From contig CAYMCZ010000003.1 of assembly GCA_964389285.1 (NCBI GenBank), positions 1-64,000 of the forward strand: a stretch of 64,000 nt of DNA, given 5' to 3'. This DNA comes from Alectryocaccobium sp964389285 (GTDB lineage Bacteria > Bacillota > Clostridia > Lachnospirales > Lachnospiraceae). Positions 41,156-50,113 of the stretch are shown here, in pieces; position 1 is the stretch's first letter, and each line of letters opens with the position of its first letter. A program made the translations under genes and the position numbers. The notes under the pieces were generated by a model. That model did no database searches. It saw only the letters and a list, made by a program, of their open reading frames with translations, and was not told the DNA's origin.

Positions 41156-42094
41156 ATGCGAATAGTTTTTCTGGATGACAACACCATAGGCGATGATATA
41201 GATCTGGACAGATTTAACGACTTCGGAACGGTCAGAAAATACGGTTATACCGAAATTTCCGAAATCACGGAAAGGGTAAAAGACGCCGACATACTGATAA
41301 TAAACAAGATCCCGGTAAACGAAAAGACCGTAGGGACGGCCGAAAATCTGAAGCTGGTATGCATTACGGCTACCGGCACCAATAATCTGGATAAAGATTT
41401 TCTCGCGAAACGGAACATAGAATGGAGAAACGTAGCCGGATATTCCACCGAAAACGTGGCACAGCATACGTTTGCGCTGCTGTTTTATCTTTTGGAAAAA
41501 CTGTCATATTATGATGAATATGTAAAATCCGGAAAATATATAGGAGACAGATCATTTACGCATTTCGCAAATCTGTATCATGAGCTTTCGGGTAAGACCT
41601 GGGGCATAATAGGCCTCGGAAGCATAGGCCGCAGGGTTGCGGATATCGCCAAAGCCTTCGGCTGCCGTGTAATATATTATTCGACTTCGGGAAAAAATGA
41701 TCAGAAAGAATATGAGAGAGTCGATTTCGATACGCTGCTTTCCCAATCGGACATCGTATCCGTACACGCGCCGCTAAATGAAAGTACACAGAATCTTATG
41801 AATAAAGACGCTTTTTCAAAGATGAAAAAAACAGCGATTTTTATTAATGTGGGCCGCGGCCCCATCGTGGACGAGCAGGCATTAGCCGACGCTCTTAACT
41901 CAAACGAAATTGCGGCGGCAGGACTAGATGTGCTCTGCTTTGAGCCGATGCTTGAAAACAATCCCCTTAAAGACATAAAAGACAGCACAAAACTGATCAT
42001 AACCCCTCATATCGCATGGGCCAGCATCGAAGCAAGAACGCGGCTGATGGACATAATATACGGCCAAATCCGGGAGTTTTTATCAAATAATTAA
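41156..42094 (+). CDS. D-isomer-specific 2-hydroxyacid dehydrogenase
   Basis: This 312-residue NAD-dependent dehydrogenase has the Rossmann motif GIIGLGSIGRRVADIAKAFGCRVIYYS. The conserved NVGRGPIVDEQALADAL carries the catalytic arginine region, and TPHIAWAS the catalytic histidine. It is most like the glycerate/hydroxypyruvate reductase branch. Substrates in the family range from glycerate to phosphoglycerate and lactate; this one lacks the ACT domain of SerA. AGGAGG lies upstream of the ATG. Its 3' end overlaps the convergent folB/folK fusion by 4 bases. Confidence 0.9.
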   Translation: MRIVFLDDNTIGDDIDLDRFNDFGTVRKYGYTEISEITERVKDADILIINKIPVNEKTVGTAENLKLVCITATGTNNLDKDFLAKRNIEWRNVAGYSTENVAQHTFALLFYLLEKLSYYDEYVKSGKYIGDRSFTHFANLYHELSGKTWGIIGLGSIGRRVADIAKAFGCRVIYYSTSGKNDQKEYERVDFDTLLSQSDIVSVHAPLNESTQNLMNKDAFSKMKKTAIFINVGRGPIVDEQALADALNSNEIAAAGLDVLCFEPMLENNPLKDIKDSTKLIITPHIAWASIEARTRLMDIIYGQIREFLSNN

Positions 42095-42903
42095 GACAAA
42101 TCCTCAAGCATCTCTCTTACGGTCTTGCCATAAACGGGATGTCTCTTGTACGGAGCTATCTCACAAAGCGGTTCCAGCACGAATCTTCTGTTGTGCATAT
42201 ATACATGGGGGATGCACAGGTCGTTGTCTTCTATTACAAGATCATCATAGAAAATGATGTCTATATCCAGCGTCCTCGGGCCCCAGTGAACCTCTCTTTT
42301 TCTGCCGGCTTTCTGCTCTATGACATGAATCTGTTCAAGCAGCTCTTCGGGAGAAAGCAGGGTGCTTATCTCAAGAGCGGCATTTAAAAACTCCGGCTGA
42401 TCGATCATTCCGTAAGGATCGGTAACCATATACGAAGATACGTTTATGACCTCAGTATATTTAAGGCTGCCGAGAGCTTTTACGGCATCGTCCAGATAAG
42501 CCTTTGAATCTCCGAGATTGGAACCTGTCGAAAGAAAGACCCGATGCCTCGCCCTTTCGATCCTTACCGCAACCGTTTCCAGATGCTGGGAAACCGGCGC
42601 CCAGGGCTTCTTGATCTCAAGTCTCACCTTATCTATGTTGCGGTACTTCTCCAGAATCGCTTCCGCGGTTTTTTCCGCAGCCGCTTCGATCAGGCAGTAT
42701 GTGTTGTTTTTCATAAAGTCCTCGATAAACTGACAGGCTTCCGAATAGTTTACCGAACTTTTTATATCGTCCCGTATGCCGGCCTTTCGCAGATTCAGAT
42801 AAAGAACGGCAGAAACAATGAATTTCTGCCCTAATTTTCGCTCTTCCGGAAATATGCCGTGGTTTGCATACACGGCCAGATTTTCTATTCTGATCTCGTC
42901 CAT
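42091..42903 (-). CDS. Dihydroneopterin aldolase-HPPK fusion
   Basis: One 270-residue chain carries two folate-pathway enzymes. Residues 1 to about 115 are FolB (dihydroneopterin aldolase): IRIENLAVYANHGIFPEERKLGQKF and EIKKPWAPV. Residues about 120-270 are FolK (hydroxymethyldihydropterin pyrophosphokinase): VFLSTGSNLGDS, RKREVHWGPRTLDIDIIFYDD and LCIPHVYMHNRRFVLEPLCEIAP. The aldolase product is the kinase substrate, so fusion is functional sense; such fusions are common in Firmicutes. It is the last gene of the valS-fol run, starting at the folP stop. folE (GTP cyclohydrolase) is not in the window. Confidence 0.95.
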   Translation of the reverse strand: MDEIRIENLAVYANHGIFPEERKLGQKFIVSAVLYLNLRKAGIRDDIKSSVNYSEACQFIEDFMKNNTYCLIEAAAEKTAEAILEKYRNIDKVRLEIKKPWAPVSQHLETVAVRIERARHRVFLSTGSNLGDSKAYLDDAVKALGSLKYTEVINVSSYMVTDPYGMIDQPEFLNAALEISTLLSPEELLEQIHVIEQKAGRKREVHWGPRTLDIDIIFYDDLVIEDNDLCIPHVYMHNRRFVLEPLCEIAPYKRHPVYGKTVREMLEDLS

Positions 42904-43736
42904 TAAGAATTCTCCGTTTTCTTTGTATCATGAGTGCGCAGGATGGCTTCCGTCATCCTGACAGCCCGCATATTGCTTTTCACGTCGTGTACCCTGACAA
43001 AGGCGCAGCCTTTCATGACAGCAAATACCGTTGTCGCAAGCGTGCCTTCTTCTCTCTCGTTTGCCGGAAGATCGAGGGTTTTCCCTATAACGGATTTCCT
43101 TGACGTCCCGAGCAGCACGGGGTATCCGAGGGTTTTAACCGCATCCAGCTCTTTTATTATTTCCAGATTCATTTCACAGGTTTTTGCAAAGCCTACTCCG
43201 GGATCTATGATGATTCCGTCTTCTCTGATGCCCGCCGCTTTTGCCGTTTCCAGGCTTTCGCGCATGTCCGATAAAACGTCCGGCAGAAAATCCCGGTAAT
43301 CCATGCGGACTCTGTTATGCATAAGACAGCATGCGGCCTTTTTTTCTGATATGAGTTCCGCCATCTTAGGGTCGTATTTCAACCCCCATATGTCATTTAC
43401 CAGATCGGCACCCGCCGACAAAGCCACTTCGGCTACCCTGCTCTTATATGTGTCGATTGAAACCGGAATATCAAAGTGTTTCTTTACGGCCTCTATGACC
43501 GGAACCACTCTTTTTATCTCTTCTTCTTCGGAAATCATGATATATCCGGGCCTTGTGGACTCGCCGCCTATATCTATCACGGAGGCTCCGTCCTCTATCA
43601 TCCGTCCGGCGGCCGCGAGCGCCTTATCCGCATCGGTATATCTGCCTCCGTCGGAAAACGAATCCGGAGTGACATTTAATATGCCCCATATATATGTATG
43701 GTTTTGAACGTCAAAGTGATGTCCGCCTATATTCAT
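42903..43736 (-). CDS. folP: Dihydropteroate synthase
   Basis: This enzyme joins p-aminobenzoate to hydroxymethyldihydropterin pyrophosphate, the sulfonamide target. The 277 residues have YIWGILNVTPDSFSDGG, the ASVIDIGGESTRPGY motif, LVNDIWGL, IIDPGVGFAKT and the C-terminal VRVHDV. All family hallmarks are intact. It sits between the HD-domain gene, which it overlaps by 4 bases, and the folB/folK fusion. Confidence 0.97.
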   Translation of the reverse strand: MNIGGHHFDVQNHTYIWGILNVTPDSFSDGGRYTDADKALAAAGRMIEDGASVIDIGGESTRPGYIMISEEEEIKRVVPVIEAVKKHFDIPVSIDTYKSRVAEVALSAGADLVNDIWGLKYDPKMAELISEKKAACCLMHNRVRMDYRDFLPDVLSDMRESLETAKAAGIREDGIIIDPGVGFAKTCEMNLEIIKELDAVKTLGYPVLLGTSRKSVIGKTLDLPANEREEGTLATTVFAVMKGCAFVRVHDVKSNMRAVRMTEAILRTHDTKKTENS

Positions 43737-44230
43737 ACGACGATCTCCCTGTTTTTTTTCTCTTCATCCCAGTTGCAGAGTTCTCTGGCCGCGCAGCCCA
43801 GACACATTCTGGAATGTTTGTCGCTTCTGTAAAGCAGCTTTCCGAGCTCGGAATTGTTTTCATCATAAAACCGGTGTTCGCGTATGGCCCGCACTATACA
43901 TGCGATATCTTCGCCGGTAAAAACGCCGCCACCTTTATCCGAAATATCTTTTAATATCTTTTCGGCGACAGCAGCCGAAGTAATCTCGTGCGGCGTTCCC
44001 TCCAGGTACTGCACATCTCTTCCGATGTCGTGCAGTATTCCGGCCACATAGATCATCTCTTTTGAAAAACCCATTTCGTTTTCCAGATTTTCGATATAAG
44101 CGATTCTGGCCACATCCACAAGATGTCTGAGTTCGTGACAGCAGAATATCCGGTCTTTTTCCAGCTCCGTCAGCCTTTTGTAATGTTCCGTATAGAGCGG
44201 ATGCTCCATTATTTCTGATAATATTTTCAT
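43733..44230 (-). CDS. HD-domain phosphohydrolase-like protein with C-terminal Cys motif
   Basis: This 165-residue protein has the HD signature: CHELRHLVDVARIA, then AGILHDIGRD (His-Asp) and EHRFYD. HD proteins hydrolyse phosphate esters or nucleotides. The C-terminus has CLGCAARELCNW, a CxxC plus one cysteine, which is unusual and suggests zinc binding. Its location directly upstream of folP, with a 4-base overlap, suggests a role in folate synthesis, such as dihydroneopterin triphosphate hydrolysis, but this is only inferred. I chose the ATG at 44230 (MKILSE), right after the TPR gene stop; the longer frame to 44305 lies inside that gene. Confidence 0.82.
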   Translation of the reverse strand: MKILSEIMEHPLYTEHYKRLTELEKDRIFCCHELRHLVDVARIAYIENLENEMGFSKEMIYVAGILHDIGRDVQYLEGTPHEITSAAVAEKILKDISDKGGGVFTGEDIACIVRAIREHRFYDENNSELGKLLYRSDKHSRMCLGCAARELCNWDEEKKNREIVV

Positions 44231-44232
44231 AC

Positions 44233-45774
44233 TTATGAGGCTCCCGCAATTGCCGCAAGGGATGCGACCTCTGCTCCCGCGGCGGCCGCGCCGATCTCGG
44301 GACATATATCACCCTGGCGAAGCCGCTCCATGTATCTTGAGGCCGAAGAAGCGATCTCGGTTCCCGGATATTTGTCAGCCATTTCCTGAAATGCCGCATA
44401 AGCAGCTTCTGTCTGTCCGCTGAGCCTGTATGCGTGTGCCATATACGCAAGCGCATTAAAGTTGTCGTTTTTATATTCTCTCGCCCTTGCAAATGAAGCC
44501 GCAGCCAGGGCAAAGTCACCGTTGTTAAAAGCGTCTATTCCGCTGTTGTAGAGTTCGGCAAACCTTTTTTCTGTAACATTTATGCTTATACTGTCATATA
44601 CCGCCCTTGCGTCGTCGGATAAAAGATCTCTGTTAACCAGCGCAATATATTCTTTCGCCCTGTCAAAGTCATTGCCTGAATAAGCCATATAGGCATTTAA
44701 AAGCGCTTCATAAGAAGCAACGCTCTGTGAGCTTCTTGCCACCTGATCGTTTGTGTTTCCGATCGTTTCTCTTTGCGCTTTGAGCTCTGCCTCGAGTCTG
44801 CTTATGGCGTCGTTTTGCGTCACCAGCGTACCGGTGTACTGGGCAACCCTGTTTTCGGCCTCCCTGTTTACCGAGCTTTTCACCGCCGGGACAACAATAA
44901 GCCCGATTACAAATGCGCCTATCACAATTCCTATAATTATATTTATCAAGGACATGTATGCCGGAAGCTGTCTCACGGCTATGGGCTGGATCACCGGCGC
45001 GGAAACTATTTTTTCCTCATCGTCCCAGTTTACGGCGGTATATCCCTGGTTGGCGTCCTGCTTTTTGAAGATGCTTGCGGCGGACTCCATGACCTTTTTG
45101 ACCCCTTTTTTGTCTTTATTTTCCATGCCGGGATAAACGTTTGCGCCGCTGTCCGGAATATCAAGCATCGAATCGGTTTCCTTTAAAAACCGGATAGAGG
45201 TAACATTTGTCCTGTCTATCTGCATCGCTTTTTTAAGTATCTTGCGGGCTTTGGCATATTCGCCGTTCTTCATGTAAAGAAGTGCAAGAAGATGATAAGC
45301 CTTTATCAGTTTGGGGTTGGATGACAAAACCTTTCTGAGCATGACTATGGCAATGTCATCCTCGCCGCTCCGGCTTACATCCAAAGCCCTGTTATAGCGT
45401 TTTATGGATTTATGAATTACATCAAGCCGGGTGGTGTTCGCACGGACTTTCGCGATAAATTCCGACGCGATATTGTGCTCCGGCTTTATGTTTTTACTGA
45501 TAATCCATTCGCTGAGCGCCGATACGACTTCGCCCACTTCCAGATATACAAGTCCGAGCAGGTTTCTGGCGTTTATATTCAGTTTATTGTATTTAATGCT
45601 GCGTTCAAGCATGCCGATGGCGCCGGAAAGGTCGCGTATCTGCGCCCTGTCCAGTCCCATGTTATAATACAGGTTGGAAATATTCATGGTCTTCGCCTGA
45701 ATACTCAGATCCTGTCCGCAAGCCGGGCAGACCATCTCCGTGCCTGCTTCGCAGCCGCATTTCATGCATATCAT
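44233..45774 (-). CDS. Zinc-ribbon TPR membrane protein
   Basis: This 513-residue protein begins with a zinc ribbon (CMKCGCEAGTEMVCPACG). Two to three TPR units (about 30-110 and 125-205) follow, then a transmembrane helix (SLINIIIGIVIGAFVIGLIVVPAV, about 263-286), a coiled coil (about 295-335) and further TPR repeats at the C-terminus (about 340-490), which end in an Ala-rich tail. TPRs scaffold protein complexes; the zinc ribbon and N-terminal TPRs are predicted cytoplasmic and the C-terminal ones outside. It lies between the 51-aa protein and the HD gene, in the operon of valS and fol genes. I know no function for this family; a scaffold in envelope or division processes is only a guess. 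Confidence 0.72.
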   Translation of the reverse strand: MICMKCGCEAGTEMVCPACGQDLSIQAKTMNISNLYYNMGLDRAQIRDLSGAIGMLERSIKYNKLNINARNLLGLVYLEVGEVVSALSEWIISKNIKPEHNIASEFIAKVRANTTRLDVIHKSIKRYNRALDVSRSGEDDIAIVMLRKVLSSNPKLIKAYHLLALLYMKNGEYAKARKILKKAMQIDRTNVTSIRFLKETDSMLDIPDSGANVYPGMENKDKKGVKKVMESAASIFKKQDANQGYTAVNWDDEEKIVSAPVIQPIAVRQLPAYMSLINIIIGIVIGAFVIGLIVVPAVKSSVNREAENRVAQYTGTLVTQNDAISRLEAELKAQRETIGNTNDQVARSSQSVASYEALLNAYMAYSGNDFDRAKEYIALVNRDLLSDDARAVYDSISINVTEKRFAELYNSGIDAFNNGDFALAAASFARAREYKNDNFNALAYMAHAYRLSGQTEAAYAAFQEMADKYPGTEIASSASRYMERLRQGDICPEIGAAAAGAEVASLAAIAGAS

Positions 45775-45930
45775 TTATTCTTCTGTCCCCTCGCCAAAGC
45801 GCTGCCTGTCTTGCATCTCTTTCAGAATGTCCAGGACATCTATCATATCTTTGCCGTAAATCGTATCTTCGACTTCATCCACGGTAAGACAAGGTTTGAA
45901 TTTTTTTAATTCTTCTTCGTAATCAAGCAT
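45775..45930 (-). CDS. Small acidic protein, 51 residues, unknown
   Basis: This frame starts at ATG 45930 and stops at 45775, immediately before the TPR gene ATG, and overlaps the valS 3' end by 25 bases. GAGGAA lies 5 bases upstream. It encodes an acidic, helix-prone peptide starting MLDYEEELKKFKPCL and containing YGKDMIDVLDILKEM. There is no signal peptide or transmembrane segment. Coupling on both sides argues it is translated. I do not recognise it; it may assist the TPR protein. Confidence 0.7.
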   Translation of the reverse strand: MLDYEEELKKFKPCLTVDEVEDTIYGKDMIDVLDILKEMQDRQRFGEGTEE

Positions 45931-48566
45931 AATTTTTCCTCAACCTGTTCCATCATCTGCCTGTACCCGGCAAGTTTTTCTCTCTCTGCCGCTACCTTTG
46001 CCTCGGGTGCTTTAGCAATAAATCCGGCGTTGTTTAACATTCCCTCGCATCTGGCAATCTCGGCTTTTAAACGCTTTTCTACCGCCTTGAGTCTTGCGGT
46101 CTCTTTTTCGGGATCCACAAGCTGCTCGAGCGGTATGCAGAACTGGGCCCCGGGTATTATCGCCGAAACGGCGTTATCGTCTATCCCGGTTCTGTCCGTT
46201 TGAATTATGACCTTATCGGCCTTTGCCAGCGTGGAAAAATATATTTCGCCTTCTTTAAAAGTTTCCCTTATAATTTCATCGGCCGAAACCACAAATACGT
46301 TCGTCTTTTTGGAAATCGGCACGTTCATCGAAGTCCTGACCGTACGTATGGCTCTTACCGCCTCTTTAATGATTTCGATCTTCTCCGCTTCTTTTGAAAA
46401 CGCCACAGCCTTATCCTGAACGGGATAATCGGCAATCATTATGCTTTCCTCGTCCGGGTTAAGTGCACAGTAGATTTCTTCTGTTATAAAGGGTATAAAG
46501 GGATGCAGCAGTTTAAGCGCGCAGCTTAATACCCTCTTCAGTGTCCAAAGGGCGCTGAGCTTGGTTCTGTCCGTTTCGGAATAAAGTCTCGGCTTAACCA
46601 TCTCTATGTACCAGTCACAGAACTCTTCCCAAACAAAATCATATATCTTTGTAAAAGCTATGCCCAGCTCGTATTTTCCCATGTTTTCGGTTACGTCTTT
46701 CACAAGCTGATTCGCCTTAAAGAGTATCCACCTGTCCGCGGCCGTAAGTTTATCGGTCTCAATTTCATCCGGCACTTTCACGGCATCGGTGTTCATTAAA
46801 ATAAACCGCGAAGCGTTCCAGATCTTATTTGCGAAGTTTCTGTTTGCCTCTACCCTCTCCCAGTAAAAACGCATATCGTTTCCGGGAGCGTTGCCCTGGA
46901 CTAAAGTCATGCGGAGCGCGTCGGCGCCGTATTTTTCTATGACTTCCAGAGGATCGATGCCGTTCCCCAAGGACTTGCTCATCTTGCGTCCTTGGGCGTC
47001 TCTGACAAGCCCGTGTATCAGCACATGATGGAACGGCGTCCGTCCGGTTTGCTCAAGTCCCGAAAAGACCATCCTGATAACCCAGAAGAAAATTATGTCA
47101 TATCCCGTAACAAGTACATCCGTCGGATAAAAATAATTCATCTCGGGAGTTTCTTCAGGCCAGCCGAGCGTCGAAAACGGCCACAGCGCAGAGGAAAACC
47201 AGGTATCCAAAGTATCTTCGTCCTGTGTAAAATGAACCCCGCCGCATTTCGGACATTTTTCAGGTGCTTCAGCTCCTTTTTTAACGACGATTTCGCCGCA
47301 GTTGTCACAATACCATGCCGGTATCCTGTGTCCCCACCAGAGCTGTCTTGAAATACACCAGTCCCTGATATTTTCCAGCCAGTGCAGATATATCTTGTCA
47401 AATCTTTCGGGAACGAATTTAAGATCGCCGCATCTGAGCGTTTCCACGGCGGCTTCAGCCATCTCTTTCATGCGCACAAACCACTGTGGTTTGATCATGG
47501 GCTCGACGGTCGTATGGCATCTGTCATGGGTTCCCACGGCATGAGCGTGCGGCTTAATCTTTACGAGAAGCCCCTGCTCCTGAAGATCCTTAACCACGGC
47601 ATTTCTGGCTTCGTAACGATCCATCCCGGCGTATTTTCCGCCCTGTTCGTTTATCGTAGCATCATCATTTAAAATATTTATCTGAGGAAGGTCGTGTCTT
47701 TTGCCCACCTCAAAATCATTCGGGTCATGAGCCGGCGTGATCTTCACGCAGCCCGTTCCGAACTCCCTGTCCACATATTCATCGGCAATAACCGGTATCT
47801 GTCTGCCGGTAAGAGGAAGCTCCAGCATTTTCCCCAGAAGATCTTTATACCTGTTATCCTCCGGATGAACGGCAACTGCGGTATCTCCGAGAAGCGTTTC
47901 CGGTCTTGTTGTCGCGATCTCAACATATCTGCCCGGCTCATCTGCCACGGGATAATTGATATGCCAGAAAAATCCGTCCTGATCCTCATGTTCGACTTCA
48001 GCATCCGAAAGAGAAGTCTGACAGACCGGGCACCAGTTAATAATCCTGCTGCCTTTATATATCCAGCCCTTTTCATAGAGCCTTACAAAAACTTCCTCAA
48101 CGGCTGCCGTGCTTCCCGGATCCATCGTAAAACGTTCTCTCTCCCAGTCTGCCGACGCGCCCAGTTTCATAAGCTGATTGATAATCAGGCTTCCGTATTC
48201 TTCTTTCCAGGCGTATGCATACTCAAGGAACTTTTCACGGCCTATCTCATGCTTGTCGATGCCTTTTTCCTTAAGCATGTTTGTAACCCTGACCTCAGTG
48301 GCTATGGCCGCATGGTCAGTACCCGGCTGCCACAAAGCTTCATACCCCTGCATTCTTTTGAATCTTATCAGAATATCCTGAAGCGTATTGTCAAGAGCAT
48401 GCCCCATATGCAACTGCCCCGTTACGTTTGGCGGCGGCATCGTAATCGTAAACGGTTTTTTATCCGGATTTACATTTGCATGAAAATAACCTTTATCCAT
48501 CCATTTACGATAAAGGCGCTCCTCCAGTCCTTTTGGATCATATGTTTTTGCCAGTTCTTTTGACAT
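45906..48566 (-). CDS. valS: Valyl-tRNA synthetase
   Basis: This enzyme charges tRNA-Val. The 886-residue class I synthetase has the HIGH-type motif PPPNVTGQLHMGHALDN, the editing (CP1) domain, the KMSKS motif (GRKMSKSLGNG), the anticodon-binding domain and a C-terminal coiled coil (about 820-880) typical of ValRS. The start at 48566 (MSKELAKTY) has GGAGG upstream; a longer frame to 48584 is less likely. It leads an operon into the small ORF, TPR, HD and fol genes. The 45-nt leader from its consensus promoter is too short for a T-box, so regulation differs from most Firmicute valS genes. Confidence 0.98.
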   Translation of the reverse strand: MSKELAKTYDPKGLEERLYRKWMDKGYFHANVNPDKKPFTITMPPPNVTGQLHMGHALDNTLQDILIRFKRMQGYEALWQPGTDHAAIATEVRVTNMLKEKGIDKHEIGREKFLEYAYAWKEEYGSLIINQLMKLGASADWERERFTMDPGSTAAVEEVFVRLYEKGWIYKGSRIINWCPVCQTSLSDAEVEHEDQDGFFWHINYPVADEPGRYVEIATTRPETLLGDTAVAVHPEDNRYKDLLGKMLELPLTGRQIPVIADEYVDREFGTGCVKITPAHDPNDFEVGKRHDLPQINILNDDATINEQGGKYAGMDRYEARNAVVKDLQEQGLLVKIKPHAHAVGTHDRCHTTVEPMIKPQWFVRMKEMAEAAVETLRCGDLKFVPERFDKIYLHWLENIRDWCISRQLWWGHRIPAWYCDNCGEIVVKKGAEAPEKCPKCGGVHFTQDEDTLDTWFSSALWPFSTLGWPEETPEMNYFYPTDVLVTGYDIIFFWVIRMVFSGLEQTGRTPFHHVLIHGLVRDAQGRKMSKSLGNGIDPLEVIEKYGADALRMTLVQGNAPGNDMRFYWERVEANRNFANKIWNASRFILMNTDAVKVPDEIETDKLTAADRWILFKANQLVKDVTENMGKYELGIAFTKIYDFVWEEFCDWYIEMVKPRLYSETDRTKLSALWTLKRVLSCALKLLHPFIPFITEEIYCALNPDEESIMIADYPVQDKAVAFSKEAEKIEIIKEAVRAIRTVRTSMNVPISKKTNVFVVSADEIIRETFKEGEIYFSTLAKADKVIIQTDRTGIDDNAVSAIIPGAQFCIPLEQLVDPEKETARLKAVEKRLKAEIARCEGMLNNAGFIAKAPEAKVAAEREKLAGYRQMMEQVEEKLCLITKKN

Positions 48567-48617
48567 TTTTCCTCCCAGCTGCATTAATCGTTTCTTTGAG
48601 CTTTGCAGTAATGATTT

Positions 48618-48646
48618 ATTATATTATATGGTTTTTTGGATGTCAA
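48618..48646 (-). promoter_or_regulatory. Consensus promoter of the valS-fol operon
   Basis: On the minus strand TTGACA (48641-48646) and TATAAT (48618-48623) with a 17-base spacer match the sigma-A consensus at all twelve positions. The predicted start gives a leader of about 45 nt to the valS ATG. No T-box or hairpin is visible. Confidence 0.88.
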
Positions 48647-48720
48647 TTTTTCTCTGGTTTTTTAAGCGGATGCGTTGTATACTGGATATGAACAGACCAT
48701 CCATTACACGGAGATCATGT

Positions 48721-49154
48721 ATGCAGCTCAGTTTTACGGATATCGAATACAATAACCGAAGAAAAAAACGCGCCGGGAAATCTTTCTGGATGAAATGGAC
48801 AGACTGCTGCCATGGGATGAGTGGGTCGCTCTGGTACGTCCGTATTATCCTTCCGGAAACAGAGGCCGCCGCCCGCAGAATATCGAACGCATGCTTAGAA
48901 TGTATCTGCTTAAGATATGGTTTAATTTGTCTGATCTGGGATGTGAGGAAGCCGTTTACGACAGCTATTCCATGAAAATTTTCATGAAGCTGACTTTTGC
49001 GGAAAATGAACAGGTTCCGGATTCCACGACCCTGTGCAAGTTCCGCCGGCTTCTGGAGAAAAACGGACTTGATAAGCAGATTCTGGAATCGCTTAAAAAC
49101 GTCCTTGCCAAACACAAAAAACATATAAAAAACGGCATGCTTATCAGCCGTTGA
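48721..49154 (+). pseudogene. Truncated, frameshifted IS5-family transposase
   Basis: From ATG 48721 the frame reads MQLSFTDIEYNNRRKKRA, the usual N-terminus of IS5-type transposases. It then leaves frame near 48774-48777, where one base seems lost. The second frame continues with EIFLDEMDRLLPWDEWVALVRPYYP, LRMYLLKIWFNLSD, and DSTTLCKFRRLLEKN. It ends at 49154 after about 125 residues. The DDE catalytic domain is absent, so the element is dead. No terminal inverted repeats or target duplications are evident. It marks an old insertion between valS and hslO. Confidence 0.85.
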
Positions 49155-49182
49155 GAGTATATTACGGCTCCGGCCCGAAAAA

Positions 49183-50067
49183 TTACCGGTCCGATTTCAC
49201 GAGTTCAAGGATTTCCTGCAGGTCTGCAACGGAGAAAACATATTTTTCTTTGCAGAAATGACAAACCAGCTCCGCCGGCTCTTTTTCTTCCACCAGCTTT
49301 TCCAGCTCTTTTTCCCCTATGCTTATCAATGCTTTTATCATCCGTTCGCGGCTGCAATTGCATTTAAAGGCCATCGGACTGCGCTCAAAAAATTTAATCT
49401 CCAACCCGGCAAGCAGTCTGTGCGTTATCCCTTCAGGTGTCAGACCTTCTTCCATCATTGAGGTTACCGATGTGACGGAGGCGAGATTGCTTTCAAGCTT
49501 TTTTATCACTTCTTCCGGAGTCTCCGGCATGAGCTGTATGATAAATCCGCCGGCACGCTTTACGAAGTTGGCTTTATCCATCAAAACCCCGAGCCCGACG
49601 GCCGAGGGAATCTGTTCGCTGGCAGTAAAATAATACGTAAGATCCTCCGCGATCTCGCCGTTTACCAGTTCAACCTGTCCGACATACGGCTCTTTAAGCC
49701 CCAGATCCCTGATTATTGTAATATGGCCGCTGCCGACGGCACCGCCCACATCCAGTTTTCCGTTGGACTTAGCAGGAATAATCACATTCGGCTCATCGGG
49801 ATATCCTTTTACATTCCCCTTTGAATCCGCCGTAACCGTAAGCTTCCCGACAGGTCCGTCGCCCTTGACGATAATGGTAAGCACGTCATTTTCGCCCTTC
49901 ATCATAAGCCCCATCATGCTGCCGGCCGCAAGCAGGCGTCCGAGAGCCGCCGTTGCCACGGGACTCGTATTATGAATCCGTCTCGCTTTTTCAACCATAT
50001 CCGTCGCCGTACAGACGAATGCCCTGACACGGTCATCCGCTGCTGTAGCTCTTACCATATAATCCAT
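49183..50067 (-). CDS. hslO: Hsp33 redox-regulated chaperone
   Basis: Hsp33 is a cytoplasmic holdase activated by oxidation and unfolding. The 294-residue protein has the family N-terminus (MDYMVRATAADDRVRAF), the GGAVGSGHITIIRDLGL-like substrate region and the C-terminal zinc site: CNCS, then CHFC, with four cysteines that sense peroxide. I chose ATG 50067 since homologues start there; AGG lies 9 bases upstream. ATG 50076 is also possible. It lies downstream of the methyltransferase gene, with which it is probably co-transcribed. Confidence 0.95.
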   Translation of the reverse strand: MDYMVRATAADDRVRAFVCTATDMVEKARRIHNTSPVATAALGRLLAAGSMMGLMMKGENDVLTIIVKGDGPVGKLTVTADSKGNVKGYPDEPNVIIPAKSNGKLDVGGAVGSGHITIIRDLGLKEPYVGQVELVNGEIAEDLTYYFTASEQIPSAVGLGVLMDKANFVKRAGGFIIQLMPETPEEVIKKLESNLASVTSVTSMMEEGLTPEGITHRLLAGLEIKFFERSPMAFKCNCSRERMIKALISIGEKELEKLVEEKEPAELVCHFCKEKYVFSVADLQEILELVKSDR

Positions 50068-50113
50068 AATAATCATCCTGTCTGTTATCGAATCGTTCGG
50101 TATCCCGGGCAAG

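Noticed and set aside
48624..49124. A 166-residue minus-strand frame opposite the IS5 relic
   Set aside because: It is the antisense shadow of the transposase fragment, lacks a ribosome binding site and has no recognisable motifs.
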